Below are positions 24,803 through 32,784 of a stretch of DNA of 64,000 nt, one piece after another. The stretch is from assembly GCA_047602185.1 (NCBI GenBank), contig JASGHY010000001.1, forward strand, positions 5,208,001 to 5,272,000, given 5' to 3'. The stretch comes from PMP191F sp047602185. GTDB lineage: Bacteria > Bacteroidota > Bacteroidia > Chitinophagales > Chitinophagaceae. Under the pieces are notes generated by a model that saw only the letters and a program-made list of their open reading frames with translations, searched no databases and was not told the DNA's origin. Made by a program: the position numbers and the translations under genes. Each line of letters starts with the position of its first letter. Positions within the stretch are counted from its first letter, which is position 1.

Positions 24803-24899
24803 TGTTGTCGGTTTCATGTCATCTGTTGTACAGTTCATGTGCATTTAACGCGTACTTAACGCATACGTGCTTAACTTGCTGTATCTAAATAATAAAGCT

Positions 24900-25304
24900 A
24901 TGAAAAGAGGTTTACTGAATGGTTGCCTGCTTGCAGTAGTGCTGCTGTATGCCACTGTTGCTACAGCACAAAACCCTGATCAGAATCCTAATTATCGCAT
25001 AAGCCAGGACAGGTACATGGCGATGGCCGACTCTGTTACAGCCTGGCATGGTACTACTCCACAGGAAACCTATCATGCTATTGATTACCTGGCCAATAAA
25101 CAGGAAGCCAGAGATGCCCGTAAGGCTTTCAGGCGCGAACTGAGGCTTGAAAGAGCACGTGGCTGGTATAATGTGAATGACTATTATCCCACTAACAGTT
25201 ATGGTGGTTACAACTATGGCTATTATTCGCCGTATTCTAACTGGAGTACTTATTTCTGGAATACATTGCCATTAGCTGTTACCCTTGGGCTATTGTGCAG
25301 GTAA
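24900..25304 (+). CDS. Secreted Tyr-rich small protein upstream of the LpoB-like gene
   Basis: The ATG at 24900 opens a signal peptide (MKRGLLNGCLLAVVLLYATVATAQ); upstream in-frame codons do not. The mature part has a helical, Arg-rich middle (KQEARDARKAFRRELRLERARG) shown here as KQEARDARKAF and RRELRLERARG, then a Tyr/Asn/Gly-rich segment (NDYYPTNSYGGYNYGYYSPY) and a hydrophobic C-terminus (FWNTLPLAVTLGLL). I do not recognise a named family. It is 41 nt upstream of the LpoB-like gene and 97 nt downstream of the oxygenase, so it may open the LpoB/COG3014 transcript and act at the cell envelope. Confidence 0.68.
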   Translation: MKRGLLNGCLLAVVLLYATVATAQNPDQNPNYRISQDRYMAMADSVTAWHGTTPQETYHAIDYLANKQEARDARKAFRRELRLERARGWYNVNDYYPTNSYGGYNYGYYSPYSNWSTYFWNTLPLAVTLGLLCR

Positions 25305-25345
25305 TTATATTTTTTACGAACCCTATTGTGTTTAAAATCTACTGT

Positions 25346-25936
25346 ATGAAAAAAATTGTATGGGCAGTTGGCATTGTTGTTTTGACCGGATTTGCCGTTT
25401 CATCCTGCGCACGTAAAGTAACGCGTATAGAACCAGACCAGCAGGTAGACCTGAGCGGTCGCTGGAACAATACAGATTCCCGCCTGGTGGCTGAAGAAAT
25501 GATCAAGAATATTCTGAATGATAAATGGGTTGGCAATTTCCAGGAAGCACACAAAGGCAACCGCCCTGTGGTAATTGTAGGATTTGTGACCAATAAAAGT
25601 CATGAGCATATTGATGCGGAAACATTTGTAAAAGATGTGGAGCAATCATTTGTACAGTCTGGCAAAGTAAGGCTGGTACAAGGCGGTAAAAAAAGAGAAG
25701 AGCTGCGTGCTGAGCGTGCTGATCAGCAGAACAATGCTTCTGTTTCCAGCATGAAAAAGTTTGGTCTTGAGCAGGGAGCAGATTTCATACTGCAGGGCTC
25801 TATCAACTCCATTGTAGATTCACAAAAAAGAAAGAAGGTTGTTTACTACCAGGTAAACCTTGAACTGACCGATCTGCAGAGTAATGAAGTGGTATGGATT
25901 GGTGATAAAAAAATTGCCAAATACGTTACCAACTAA
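25346..25936 (+). CDS. LpoB-like penicillin-binding-protein activator lipoprotein
   Basis: A 196-residue lipoprotein (MKKIVWAVGIVVLTGFAVSSC, modified Cys at 21) with the LpoB/YcfM fold. In E. coli LpoB spans the periplasm and stimulates the bifunctional peptidoglycan synthase PBP1b. Family traits are AEEMIKNILND, NRPVVIVGFVTNKSHEHIDAE, shown as NRPVVIVGFVTNKS and HEHIDAE, the helix FGLEQGADFILQGSI and the terminal LQSNEVVWIGDKKIAK. The ATG at 25346 fits the signal peptide. It is 37 nt upstream of the COG3014 lipoprotein. LpoB-COG3014 pairs are also found in Proteobacteria, which supports a joint role in cell-wall synthesis. Confidence 0.88.
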   Translation: MKKIVWAVGIVVLTGFAVSSCARKVTRIEPDQQVDLSGRWNNTDSRLVAEEMIKNILNDKWVGNFQEAHKGNRPVVIVGFVTNKSHEHIDAETFVKDVEQSFVQSGKVRLVQGGKKREELRAERADQQNNASVSSMKKFGLEQGADFILQGSINSIVDSQKRKKVVYYQVNLELTDLQSNEVVWIGDKKIAKYVTN

Positions 25937-25973
25937 ATTGCTGTTTGCTGATCTTAATTTAAGGTGTTCCGGG

Positions 25974-27395
25974 ATGAAGAATGATCTATTTCAACATATC
26001 AAAAGAGCATCAGCTATTATAACGCTGATGCTCTTGTTATTTTCATGCGCAACTTACAACAACCGTATCCAGAACTATTATGGCCAGATGGCCAACAGCA
26101 ATTACAAAAAGGCTGATGCTGCACTGGATAATATTTCGTTGCTGAAAAAAGATCGTAATAAGCTGTTGTATTTGCTGGAGAAGGGTAAAATGGCGCACCT
26201 GCTGCAACAGTATGATAGCAGCAACCAGTATTTTAATGCTGCGGACAGTTTTATGGAAGATACTCGCACATCGCTGAAAGATGTGGCGCTGGGCACTTTG
26301 CTGAACCCGATGATGCAGACTTACAGGGGTGAAGACTTTGAGAAGTTCATGGTGCATTACTATAAGGCCCTTAATTACATCTACCTCGGTCAGCCCGATG
26401 AGGCAATGGTAGAAGCAAGACGCATTACCCTGCAAAGCTATGCCCAGCAGGATAAAGCGGGCAATAGCAACAAATACTCCAATGACGCTTTTTCCCTCAT
26501 ATTGCAGGGAGTCATTTACGAACAGAGCGGCGATATCAACAACGCTTTTATTTCTTACCGCAACGCTGCAGATATTTATCTTAAGAATAAGAATACCTAT
26601 TACGGGGTGGTAACGCCGGCACAGTTAAAGTATGATGTGGTAAGAACAGCCATTGCCAATGGCTTTGATGATGAGGCAGAGCGATACCAGCAGCTTTTTA
26701 ATTTCAGCTATAAGGAAGAGAAGCCCTGGGAAGGGGGAGAGCTGGTACTGTTTTGGGAGAACGGGCTGGCGCCGGTAAAGGTGCAGCAGGACTTTTACTT
26801 TGCATTAGTAAAGGACGGACTGGGCAATTTTGGCTTTGTGGACCCCTCGGGCGCTTTCAATATTCCTTTCGACTTCAGTACCGGTGCCCGGCGGGAAGAT
26901 CTGAAACTGAGCGAGCTGCGTTCTATTCACGTGGCATTTCCAAAATATGTGGAGCAGCCCATGTACTATTCGGGCGCTACCCTGGCCGGTAATGATGAAA
27001 CCTTTGGATTTGAGCCGGCACAGGACATTAATGCACTGGCTTTTGCCACGCTGCGCGAGCGTTTTCTGAAAGAAATGGGCATCACCCTCAGCCGGGTGGC
27101 ATTAAAAAAGCTGGCAGAGGCGGCAGCACGTCCTAAAAGCGACGATAAACATAAAGATGAAAAAGAGGCCCTGGCCCTCGCAATACAGATCTTCAACTTT
27201 GCTTCCGAAAAGGCGGACACCCGCAACTGGCAAAGTTTACCGCACACGATCTATTATACCCGTATTCCGCTTCTACGGGGTAAAAACCGCTTTTCTTTGA
27301 ACCTGGAAACCACAGCCGGGCAGGGCCGCAGCCTTGTAATAGAGGTAGAAGGAACCGGCAGGCTGCAGGTGCGTAATGTGAGTACTCTCCGCTGA
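25974..27395 (+). CDS. COG3014-family lipoprotein with TPR-like helices
   Basis: A 473-residue lipoprotein starting at ATG 25974; the lipobox LLLFSC places the modified Cys at 25. Residues about 45-280 are tetratricopeptide-like helices (KKADAALDNISLLKKDRNKLLYL, read as KKADAALDNISLL then KLLYLLEKGKMAHLL; ALNYIYLGQPDEAMVEARRI; NAFISYRNAADIYLK). The C-terminal 200 residues are a beta-rich domain ending RSLVIEVEGTGRLQVRNV. Members of COG3014 sit next to lpoB homologues, as here, and are presumed to work with them at the outer membrane. The exact reaction is unknown. Confidence 0.87.
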   Translation: MKNDLFQHIKRASAIITLMLLLFSCATYNNRIQNYYGQMANSNYKKADAALDNISLLKKDRNKLLYLLEKGKMAHLLQQYDSSNQYFNAADSFMEDTRTSLKDVALGTLLNPMMQTYRGEDFEKFMVHYYKALNYIYLGQPDEAMVEARRITLQSYAQQDKAGNSNKYSNDAFSLILQGVIYEQSGDINNAFISYRNAADIYLKNKNTYYGVVTPAQLKYDVVRTAIANGFDDEAERYQQLFNFSYKEEKPWEGGELVLFWENGLAPVKVQQDFYFALVKDGLGNFGFVDPSGAFNIPFDFSTGARREDLKLSELRSIHVAFPKYVEQPMYYSGATLAGNDETFGFEPAQDINALAFATLRERFLKEMGITLSRVALKKLAEAAARPKSDDKHKDEKEALALAIQIFNFASEKADTRNWQSLPHTIYYTRIPLLRGKNRFSLNLETTAGQGRSLVIEVEGTGRLQVRNVSTLR

Positions 27396-27487
27396 TCGAT
27401 TTCCCCGAACAGGCTTCATGTGCCAGGAGGCAGGCCGGACAAAGTCGCCGGTCAGTGGCTGTTTTTTGCCATTTATCCCAATTCTGT

Positions 27488-27510
27488 TTGCCGTCTAAAA
27501 ACGGCAATTT
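27488..27510 (+). terminator. Possible intrinsic terminator of the LpoB/COG3014 transcript
   Basis: TTGCCGT (27488-27494) pairs with ACGGCAA (27501-27507) over a 6-nt loop and is followed by only three T residues. It lies 93 nt after the COG3014 stop. The stem is modest and the T-tract short, so this is tentative. Confidence 0.45.
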
Positions 27511-27586
27511 CCCGGAAAAGGCCGTCAGTACTGTATTTCAAGGCAACGCTCATAACTTGAGTATGGATATTACCTTTAAAAAAATG

Positions 27587-27607
27587 GTACTATGTGTTGC
27601 ATAGTAC
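27587..27607. promoter_or_regulatory. Palindromic operator candidate for the PadR regulator
   Basis: GTACTATG (27587-27594) and CATAGTAC (27600-27607) are perfect 8-bp complements around the 5-nt centre TGTTG. The centre contains the TTG that can serve as the -33 element of the promoter ending at 27627, so a dimeric repressor bound here would block transcription. PadR regulators often repress their own operon through such palindromes. This one precedes an operon encoding a PadR protein. Confidence 0.65.
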
Positions 27608-27627
27608 TAGAATTGTTCCTATGTTTG
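27597..27627 (+). promoter_or_regulatory. Promoter of the 81-residue/PadR/PspC operon (TTG-N20-TATGTTTG)
   Basis: TATGTTTG at 27620-27627 matches the -7 consensus TAnnTTTG exactly, and TTG at 27597-27599 lies 20 nt before it, the distance expected for the -33 box. Transcription would begin near 27633, 34 nt before the first gene of the operon. Confidence 0.65.
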
Positions 27628-27666
27628 TGTTGTGAATGACAAACAAAGCTCAGCTCACAACAGTAT

Positions 27667-27912
27667 ATGCCAGTTAAAATATTGATAGCAGTATTGCTTT
27701 CGATGTTGATTTTAAAAGCAAAGACCAGCTCCGAAACAGCGGCAGCCAACAACCGCCAACAGGTTATTGAAAACAAGCAAACCGGATCAACCACACTCAG
27801 TAAAGTGCGCGGAATGCAGACAGAAGAAACTGATTTGACCTTTTATAACCGCAACCTGGAAATTTATTCCAATATTGCGGCCCAGCCAGTGAAAATGATT
27901 GTTAAGCAATAA
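27667..27912 (+). CDS. Small secreted or membrane-anchored protein at the head of the PadR/PspC operon
   Basis: An 81-residue protein with an N-terminal hydrophobic segment (MPVKILIAVLLSMLILKAKT) that could be a signal peptide or anchor, then a polar region rich in Asn, Gln and Thr ending PVKMIVKQ. I do not recognise a family. Support for it as a gene is positional: it begins 34 nt after the predicted transcription start and ends 40 nt before padR, leaving no other reason for the gap. A minus-strand frame in the same place has no start context. Codon choice is ordinary. Confidence 0.55.
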   Translation: MPVKILIAVLLSMLILKAKTSSETAAANNRQQVIENKQTGSTTLSKVRGMQTEETDLTFYNRNLEIYSNIAAQPVKMIVKQ

Positions 27913-27952
27913 TTGCCATTAAGGCGCATAAGAATAATAAAACAAACAAGCA

Positions 27953-28342
27953 ATGAATATCGAGAATACACAGAGCCAGATGCGCAAAGGCATACTCGAA
28001 TTCTGCATTCTTTCCATCATCCGTCGCGGTGAGGCGTATCCAAGTGACATTGTAGATGAAATGCGCAGCGCCAACCTGCAGATACTGGAAGGAACGCTTT
28101 ATCCCCTGCTGACCCGGCTTAAAAATGCAGAAATGCTCACATACAGGTGGATAGAAAGTAATTCAGGGCCTCCCCGCAAATATTTTTCCCTGACACCGAA
28201 AGGAGAAGAATTTTTTAAAGAACTGGAGGCCACCTGGAACGAACTGGCCAACGCAGTGAACACATTAGCCAGCAAAAGAGATTCCCTGGCTTCTTCTCCC
28301 GACGATAGCAGTCAGGCAGATGCTACTACTTCCACCAACTAA
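27953..28342 (+). CDS. PadR-family transcriptional regulator
   Basis: A 129-residue winged-helix regulator. The PadR core is clear: MRKGILEFCILSIIRRGEAYPSDIV read as RKGILEFCILSIIRRG and YPSDIVDEM, then LEGTLYPLLTRLKNAEML and WIESNSGPPRKYFSLTPKGEEF. These are the HTH and the wing. A short C-terminal helix with a Ser/Thr-rich tail follows, so it is of the small type without the long dimerisation arm. In Bacteroidota such regulators sit directly upstream of PspC membrane proteins, as here (27 nt gap). It probably represses its own operon through the palindrome at 27587-27607. Confidence 0.93.
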   Translation: MNIENTQSQMRKGILEFCILSIIRRGEAYPSDIVDEMRSANLQILEGTLYPLLTRLKNAEMLTYRWIESNSGPPRKYFSLTPKGEEFFKELEATWNELANAVNTLASKRDSLASSPDDSSQADATTSTN

Positions 28343-28369
28343 CAACTTCAACCGTCAAATATTAGTAAC

Positions 28370-30535
28370 ATGAAAAAAGTAATCAATATAAATTTCCAGG
28401 GTAGGGTAATACCTATTGAGGAAACTGCTTACGATGCACTGAAGCAGTATATTGAAAGCCTGCGAAGGTACTTTGCCAACGAAGAAGGGCGCGATGAGAT
28501 CATTAACGACATTGAAAGCCGTATAGCAGAGCTGTTTGCAGAACGCCTGAAAAAAGGTGCTGTATGTATTACAGATGCCGATGTAAATGAGGTAATGGCA
28601 AGCATGGGCCGCCCCGAAGATTTTGAGGCAGAAACCAATGCAGGCCAGGAAAGCCAGTCTGCTTCTTCAGGTCAGTCGCAGCAGCAGTCATCATCTTCAC
28701 AGTGGAGCTATACCGGTCCCGGCAGTGCCAGCTATGCAGCCGGCCGCGGACACCTGTACCGCAATGCTGATGATAAGATCATAGGCGGCGTTGCCAGTGG
28801 TTTGGCAAACTATTTTGCCATTGACCCCATCGTAATGCGCATCCTGTTTGTGGTACTGGCGGCTCCCCTGTTCTGGGTGTACATCCTGCTATGGATCATC
28901 ATCCCTTCTAAATCTGTACAGTCAAATATTACCAAAAGACTGTACCGCAGTGCCGACGACAAGGTATTAGGCGGTGTATGTGGTGGTTTAGCAGTATACT
29001 TCAATGTAAGCACCTGGGTCCCCCGTCTCATTTTTGCTTTACCACTGCTGGTAGGTATTATTTCAGGTCCTTTTAACCTGTGGTGGAACAACTGGGACTG
29101 GCATATGTGGGGTGGCCCACGCCTGGTGAGCGGATCCCTGGGCAGCACCCTGTTCCTTACCTATATTATCCTGTGGATCGCATTGCCGGTAGCAGTTACC
29201 TCTGCCGAAAAACTGGAAATGCGGGGGGAGCGTGTAGACCTTAACTCTATTCGTAATACGGTTAAGGAAGACCTGGAAAGCTTTAAATCAAAAGCCCAGA
29301 ACTGGGGCAGCGAAGTAAAGCAATCTGCCCAGCAATGGGGACAGAAAGCAAAGGATTTCGGGCAGGAGGCTTCCGACAGGGCAAAGGTTTTTAGCGCCGA
29401 GGCTGCGCCGGTAGCACGTAGTGCCGGCAACGGAATAGGCCACGCAATAGGAGTTGTTTTTAAAGCATTCTTCCTGCTGATTGCCGGTTCTATAGCCCTT
29501 GGCCTGTTTGCCGCCCTGATGGGACTATTGTTTGGCGGACTTGGCTTCGCGGCATTTCCCCTGAAAGAGTTTATCCTGGACGGAGTTGGCCAGAACCTGC
29601 TGGCATGGGGTGTATTGCTGCTGTTCCTCGGTATCCCTATCCTGGCACTGCTTACCTGGCTGGTGCGCCGTATAATGGGAGTACGTTCCAGGAATCATTA
29701 TCTCGGATATGTATTTGGCACTTTATGGTTTGTAGGACTGGTTTGCCTGATAGCACTCTTTACCTCTGTAGGCCGCAATTTTAAAACAAGGGTACCTATC
29801 GAAGAGACATTCGCACTGGTACAACCTTCAACTCCACGACTGGTGGTAGACGTACAGGCTGATGGTCATCGCTTTTATGAGCGTGGTACTTTCTGGGGAG
29901 TTGATGTGGATGATGAAGACTGGCCTTTCCTGGGTGCCGACCAGGATACCCTTCAGTTGAGAACAGTACATATCAGCATCGAAAAAAGCGAAGATGGCCT
30001 GTTTCACGCTACCAAAGTAAGATCAAGCCGTGGCAATACCACTGCACAGGCAAGAGCATCAGCAGAGAATATTGCATTCAATATAATTCAGAAAGACAGC
30101 GTGTTGTTGCTGCCACGTGGTATCAATATCAGCGCTAAGGATAAGTTCAGGAACCAGCAGATAATACTGGTACTGGAAGTGCCGGTGGGCAAGCGTTTTT
30201 ATCTCAGCAGAAGCATTGGTGATTACAGCTGGTTTGATATCCGTTACAACCGTCGTGGTATCAACGTGGTTGACAGGTATAGCAATGATGACAACTGGGG
30301 CAGAAATTACTGGGTGAACGTAGGAGTGGAATATGTGATGACAGAAAGTGGCCCCAAGCGGGCAGATAACCGCGATGATGACAGAGATGATGACGAGCGG
30401 GCACGCAGGCACAGTGAACCTGACAGTGTAGTACCGCCTGCGGCCGGCAACAAAAAAGACAGTGGTTACCGCTACCCGCAACGTACGCCGGCAACCCGTA
30501 CTGACACAGCGGTAAAACCGACAAGAACAATCTAA
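28370..30535 (+). CDS. PspC-domain membrane protein with two PspC repeats
   Basis: A 721-residue membrane protein of the envelope stress type. Residues 1-90 are a conserved cytoplasmic helical domain (MKKVININFQGRVIPIEETA; NDIESRIAELFAERL; NEVMASMGRPEDFE). A Ser/Gln linker and two PspC repeats follow: LYRNADDKIIGGVASGLANY with a hydrophobic WVYILLWIIIP, and LYRSADDKVLGGVCGGLAVY ending in ILWIALP. Further membrane helices lie at about 360-480, and a beta-rich C-terminal domain runs to about 660 before an Asp/Arg-rich tail. PspC relatives sense inner-membrane stress in enterobacteria. The function in this PadR-linked form is not known. Confidence 0.9.
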   Translation: MKKVININFQGRVIPIEETAYDALKQYIESLRRYFANEEGRDEIINDIESRIAELFAERLKKGAVCITDADVNEVMASMGRPEDFEAETNAGQESQSASSGQSQQQSSSSQWSYTGPGSASYAAGRGHLYRNADDKIIGGVASGLANYFAIDPIVMRILFVVLAAPLFWVYILLWIIIPSKSVQSNITKRLYRSADDKVLGGVCGGLAVYFNVSTWVPRLIFALPLLVGIISGPFNLWWNNWDWHMWGGPRLVSGSLGSTLFLTYIILWIALPVAVTSAEKLEMRGERVDLNSIRNTVKEDLESFKSKAQNWGSEVKQSAQQWGQKAKDFGQEASDRAKVFSAEAAPVARSAGNGIGHAIGVVFKAFFLLIAGSIALGLFAALMGLLFGGLGFAAFPLKEFILDGVGQNLLAWGVLLLFLGIPILALLTWLVRRIMGVRSRNHYLGYVFGTLWFVGLVCLIALFTSVGRNFKTRVPIEETFALVQPSTPRLVVDVQADGHRFYERGTFWGVDVDDEDWPFLGADQDTLQLRTVHISIEKSEDGLFHATKVRSSRGNTTAQARASAENIAFNIIQKDSVLLLPRGINISAKDKFRNQQIILVLEVPVGKRFYLSRSIGDYSWFDIRYNRRGINVVDRYSNDDNWGRNYWVNVGVEYVMTESGPKRADNRDDDRDDDERARRHSEPDSVVPPAAGNKKDSGYRYPQRTPATRTDTAVKPTRTI

Positions 30536-30605
30536 AAGAGCATAACAGCCGCGCCGCACTGTACCCGCGTAGCGGGCTTGCAGGCGGGGTTGAAGTTGGA
30601 ACAAC

Positions 30606-30647
30606 AGGGATCCGGAGACAGCGCTTCCGGGTCCCTCTTTTTTTTTT
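30606..30647 (+). terminator. Intrinsic terminator of the PadR/PspC operon
   Basis: AGGGATCCGGA (30606-30616) pairs with TCCGGGTCCCT (30626-30636), one G-T pair, across a 9-nt loop. A run of ten T residues interrupted by one C follows. It lies about 70 nt after the PspC stop. Confidence 0.9.
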
Positions 30648-30811
30648 AAGGATACCGGTAGGCTGCGAGCTCTGAGCCGCGAGCGAATACAGGGCATCCT
30701 TGTTGATCCTTCCGGGGTCTGGCATTTCCTGCTTGTTAACGTATCAACCTGTCAACTTTTAAACTTTCCCGGCGTTCTGCGTTCTGCATTAAGCATTCAC
30801 AATTTTCCTTT

Positions 30812-30818
30812 TACTTTG
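30812..30818 (+). promoter_or_regulatory. -7-like element of gcvT (TACTTTG)
   Basis: TACTTTG differs from the TAnnTTTG consensus by one missing spacer base and lies 18 nt before the gcvT ATG. No clear -33 TTTG is found. Confidence 0.45.
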
Positions 30819-30836
30819 CGGCTCTAAAAATCTTGT

Positions 30837-31922
30837 ATGAAGAATACTCCTTTCACGCAGAAGCACATTGCGCTGGGTGCAAAAATGGCCGAGTTTGCCG
30901 GGTACAATATGCCCATTTCTTACAGCGGTATTAATGATGAGCATGCTACTGTGCGCAATAATGCTGGTGTTTTTGATGTAAGCCACATGGGAGAGTTTAT
31001 TTTGAAAGGAGAAAATGCGCTGGACCTCATTCAACGCGTTACCTCTAACGATGCTTCCAAACTAACAGCCGGAAAAGCTCAGTACAGTTGTCTGCCTAAT
31101 AACGAGGGCGGAATTGTAGATGACCTGCTGGTGTATTGCCTTGAAGAAAACAAAGTGTACATGTTGGTAGTAAATGCCTCCAACATTGAAAAAGACTGGA
31201 ACTGGATCGCAGCACACAATACCAGCAATGTGGAGATGCACAATATCTCCGACAAAACCTGTTTGCTGGCTATCCAGGGTCCGCAGGCTACCAAGATACT
31301 GCAAACACTTACTGATCTCGACATTATGAACCTTACCTACTACACTTTTGCCAAAGGCAAATTTGCAGGGGTAGATAATGTGCTGATCAGTGCTACGGGG
31401 TATACCGGTGCTGGTGGTGTAGAGATCTATTTTGAAGAGAAGGATGGCAATGCTGATAAAATATGGGATGCCATTTTTGCCGCAGGTGCAGCACAGGGTT
31501 TAAAACCAATTGGCCTGGGTGCACGCGATACCCTGCGTCTTGAAATGGGCTTTTGTCTTTACGGAAATGATATTGATGATACCACTTCCCCACTGGAAGC
31601 AGGGTTGGGCTGGATCACCAAATTTGCCAAAGACTTTACTGCACGCCCTATACTGGAACAACAAAAGGCTGCAGGCGTTACCCGTAAGCTGGTAGGTTTT
31701 GAAATGATCGACAAGGGCATTCCCCGTCACGATTATGAAATTACTGATGCAGATGGCAATACTATTGGAAAGGTAACCTCCGGTACACAGTCACCTTCAT
31801 TGGGCAAAGCGATCGGTATGGGTTATGTGAACAAAGCTTTCGCTCAACCCGATAATGTTATTTACGTTAAAGTGCGCGATAAGAAGCTGCAGGCTAAAGT
31901 GGTAAAATTCCCGTTTGCCTGA
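30837..31922 (+). CDS. gcvT: Glycine cleavage system T protein (aminomethyltransferase)
   Basis: GcvT transfers the aminomethyl carbon from the lipoyl H protein to tetrahydrofolate, releasing ammonia. The 361-residue length is typical. Family marks are KHIALGAKMAEFAGYNMPISY read as KMAEFAGYNMPISY, VFDVSHMGEF, RVTSNDASKL, GGIVDDLLVYCL with the folate-site acidic residue, SATGYTGAGGVEIYFE, LGARDTLRLEMGFCLYGND and GTQSPSLGKAIGMGYV. The other glycine cleavage genes are not adjacent. The ATG at 30837 follows a -7-like element, and a clean terminator follows 27 nt after the stop. Confidence 0.96.
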   Translation: MKNTPFTQKHIALGAKMAEFAGYNMPISYSGINDEHATVRNNAGVFDVSHMGEFILKGENALDLIQRVTSNDASKLTAGKAQYSCLPNNEGGIVDDLLVYCLEENKVYMLVVNASNIEKDWNWIAAHNTSNVEMHNISDKTCLLAIQGPQATKILQTLTDLDIMNLTYYTFAKGKFAGVDNVLISATGYTGAGGVEIYFEEKDGNADKIWDAIFAAGAAQGLKPIGLGARDTLRLEMGFCLYGNDIDDTTSPLEAGLGWITKFAKDFTARPILEQQKAAGVTRKLVGFEMIDKGIPRHDYEITDADGNTIGKVTSGTQSPSLGKAIGMGYVNKAFAQPDNVIYVKVRDKKLQAKVVKFPFA

Positions 31923-31948
31923 GAACAGTAGCAATAACATCATTACAG

Positions 31949-31980
31949 GAGGTTGCCACCATCATGGCAACCTCTTTTTT
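31949..31980 (+). terminator. Intrinsic terminator of gcvT
   Basis: GAGGTTGCCA (31949-31958) pairs perfectly with TGGCAACCTC (31965-31974) across a 6-nt loop, followed by six T residues. Confidence 0.92.
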
Positions 31981-32136
31981 ATTGGAGGAGTAGTTGAAGG
32001 CATTTGATATAGTTGTATGTTGCATGATATGAACTGTTTATAGTACAACAGCCATCCCTGTAAAAATCTATGCTGCTTAACAAGGTATGGCGCGTTTATT
32101 GCAGTTTGATTCTGCCCTATTGCTAATTATCTGCCC

Positions 32137-32613
32137 ATGCCAACTATCCACTTAACCACATTCATTGCTGCCCCGGTTGAAAGAGTATTTGATCTCAGCA
32201 GGAGTATTGATCTGCATAAAAAATCACTCTCTAAAACAAACGAGAAAGCCGTTGCCGGCACTACTTCAGGTCTCATTAATCTCAACGAAACCGTTACCTG
32301 GAAAGCAAAACACCTGATGAAAGAAAGGGTGATGAAAATGAAGATCACTGCTATGCAGCGGCCATTGTCTTTCACCGATGAAATGTTGCAGGGCGACTTC
32401 AAAAGCATTAAGCACGAACATCACTTCAAGCAGATAGCCAATGGTACGTTGATGATTGATCTGTTTAGCTTTGAAACACCTTATGGCGCTATTGGCAAGC
32501 TGGTCAGCAATCTTTATCTCACTAAATACCTGCACCAGCTATTAACCGTACGCAACCTGGCAATAAAGGAATATGCTGAAAGCAATAAGTGGCAGCAGCT
32601 TTTGAATATATGA
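32137..32613 (+). CDS. SRPBCC (START-like fold) family protein
   Basis: A 158-residue protein with the SRPBCC/polyketide-cyclase-like fold: an N-terminal strand plus helix (HLTTFIAAPVERVFDLSRSIDLH), shown as HLTTFIAAPVERVFDLS, then strands (ETVTWKAKHL, SFTDEMLQGDFKS, HEHHFKQIANGTLMID) and a long C-terminal helix (LHQLLTVRNLAIKEYAES). Proteins of this type bind small hydrophobic ligands, and cyclase or hydrolase activity is not implied. It sits alone between gcvT and comB, on the same strand as both. Confidence 0.85.
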   Translation: MPTIHLTTFIAAPVERVFDLSRSIDLHKKSLSKTNEKAVAGTTSGLINLNETVTWKAKHLMKERVMKMKITAMQRPLSFTDEMLQGDFKSIKHEHHFKQIANGTLMIDLFSFETPYGAIGKLVSNLYLTKYLHQLLTVRNLAIKEYAESNKWQQLLNI

Positions 32614-32738
32614 GGTCTGATGCCGGAAGTAGGAAAATAGCCGGATTATGATGCTATTGTATTTCAGACGCCAGGCATCCTGCCGCCGGCCCCATGTCTT
32701 TATAATTCATTAAAATTTGCCTCTCAAAGCCTTGTCAC

Positions 32739-32769
32739 TTGGCTCTTCGTGTGCTTGTCGTTACTTTTG
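32739..32769 (+). promoter_or_regulatory. Promoter of comB (TTG-N20-TACTTTTG)
   Basis: TACTTTTG at 32762-32769 fits the TAnnTTTG -7 consensus, and TTG at 32739-32741 lies 20 nt upstream. The comB ATG is 15 nt after the -7 box, so the leader would be about 10 nt. The promoter also excludes the earlier in-frame start at 32749. Confidence 0.6.
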
Positions 32770-32784
32770 CGCTTTATTTCACCT

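Larger units (their letters stand above)
30536..30836. other. 301-nt gap between the PspC gene and gcvT
   Basis: The gap contains the terminator of the PspC operon (30606-30647) and the -7 element of gcvT (30812). Between them is unremarkable sequence with short repeats such as GCGTTCTGCGTTCTGCATTAAG near 30773, read as GCGTTCTGC twice. No coding frame is seen. Confidence 0.5.

Noticed and set aside
30059..30725. Overlapping minus-strand frames rich in Cys and His near the end of the PspC gene
   Set aside because: They are the antisense reading of the Asp/Arg-rich PspC tail and the terminator; the composition is an artefact.
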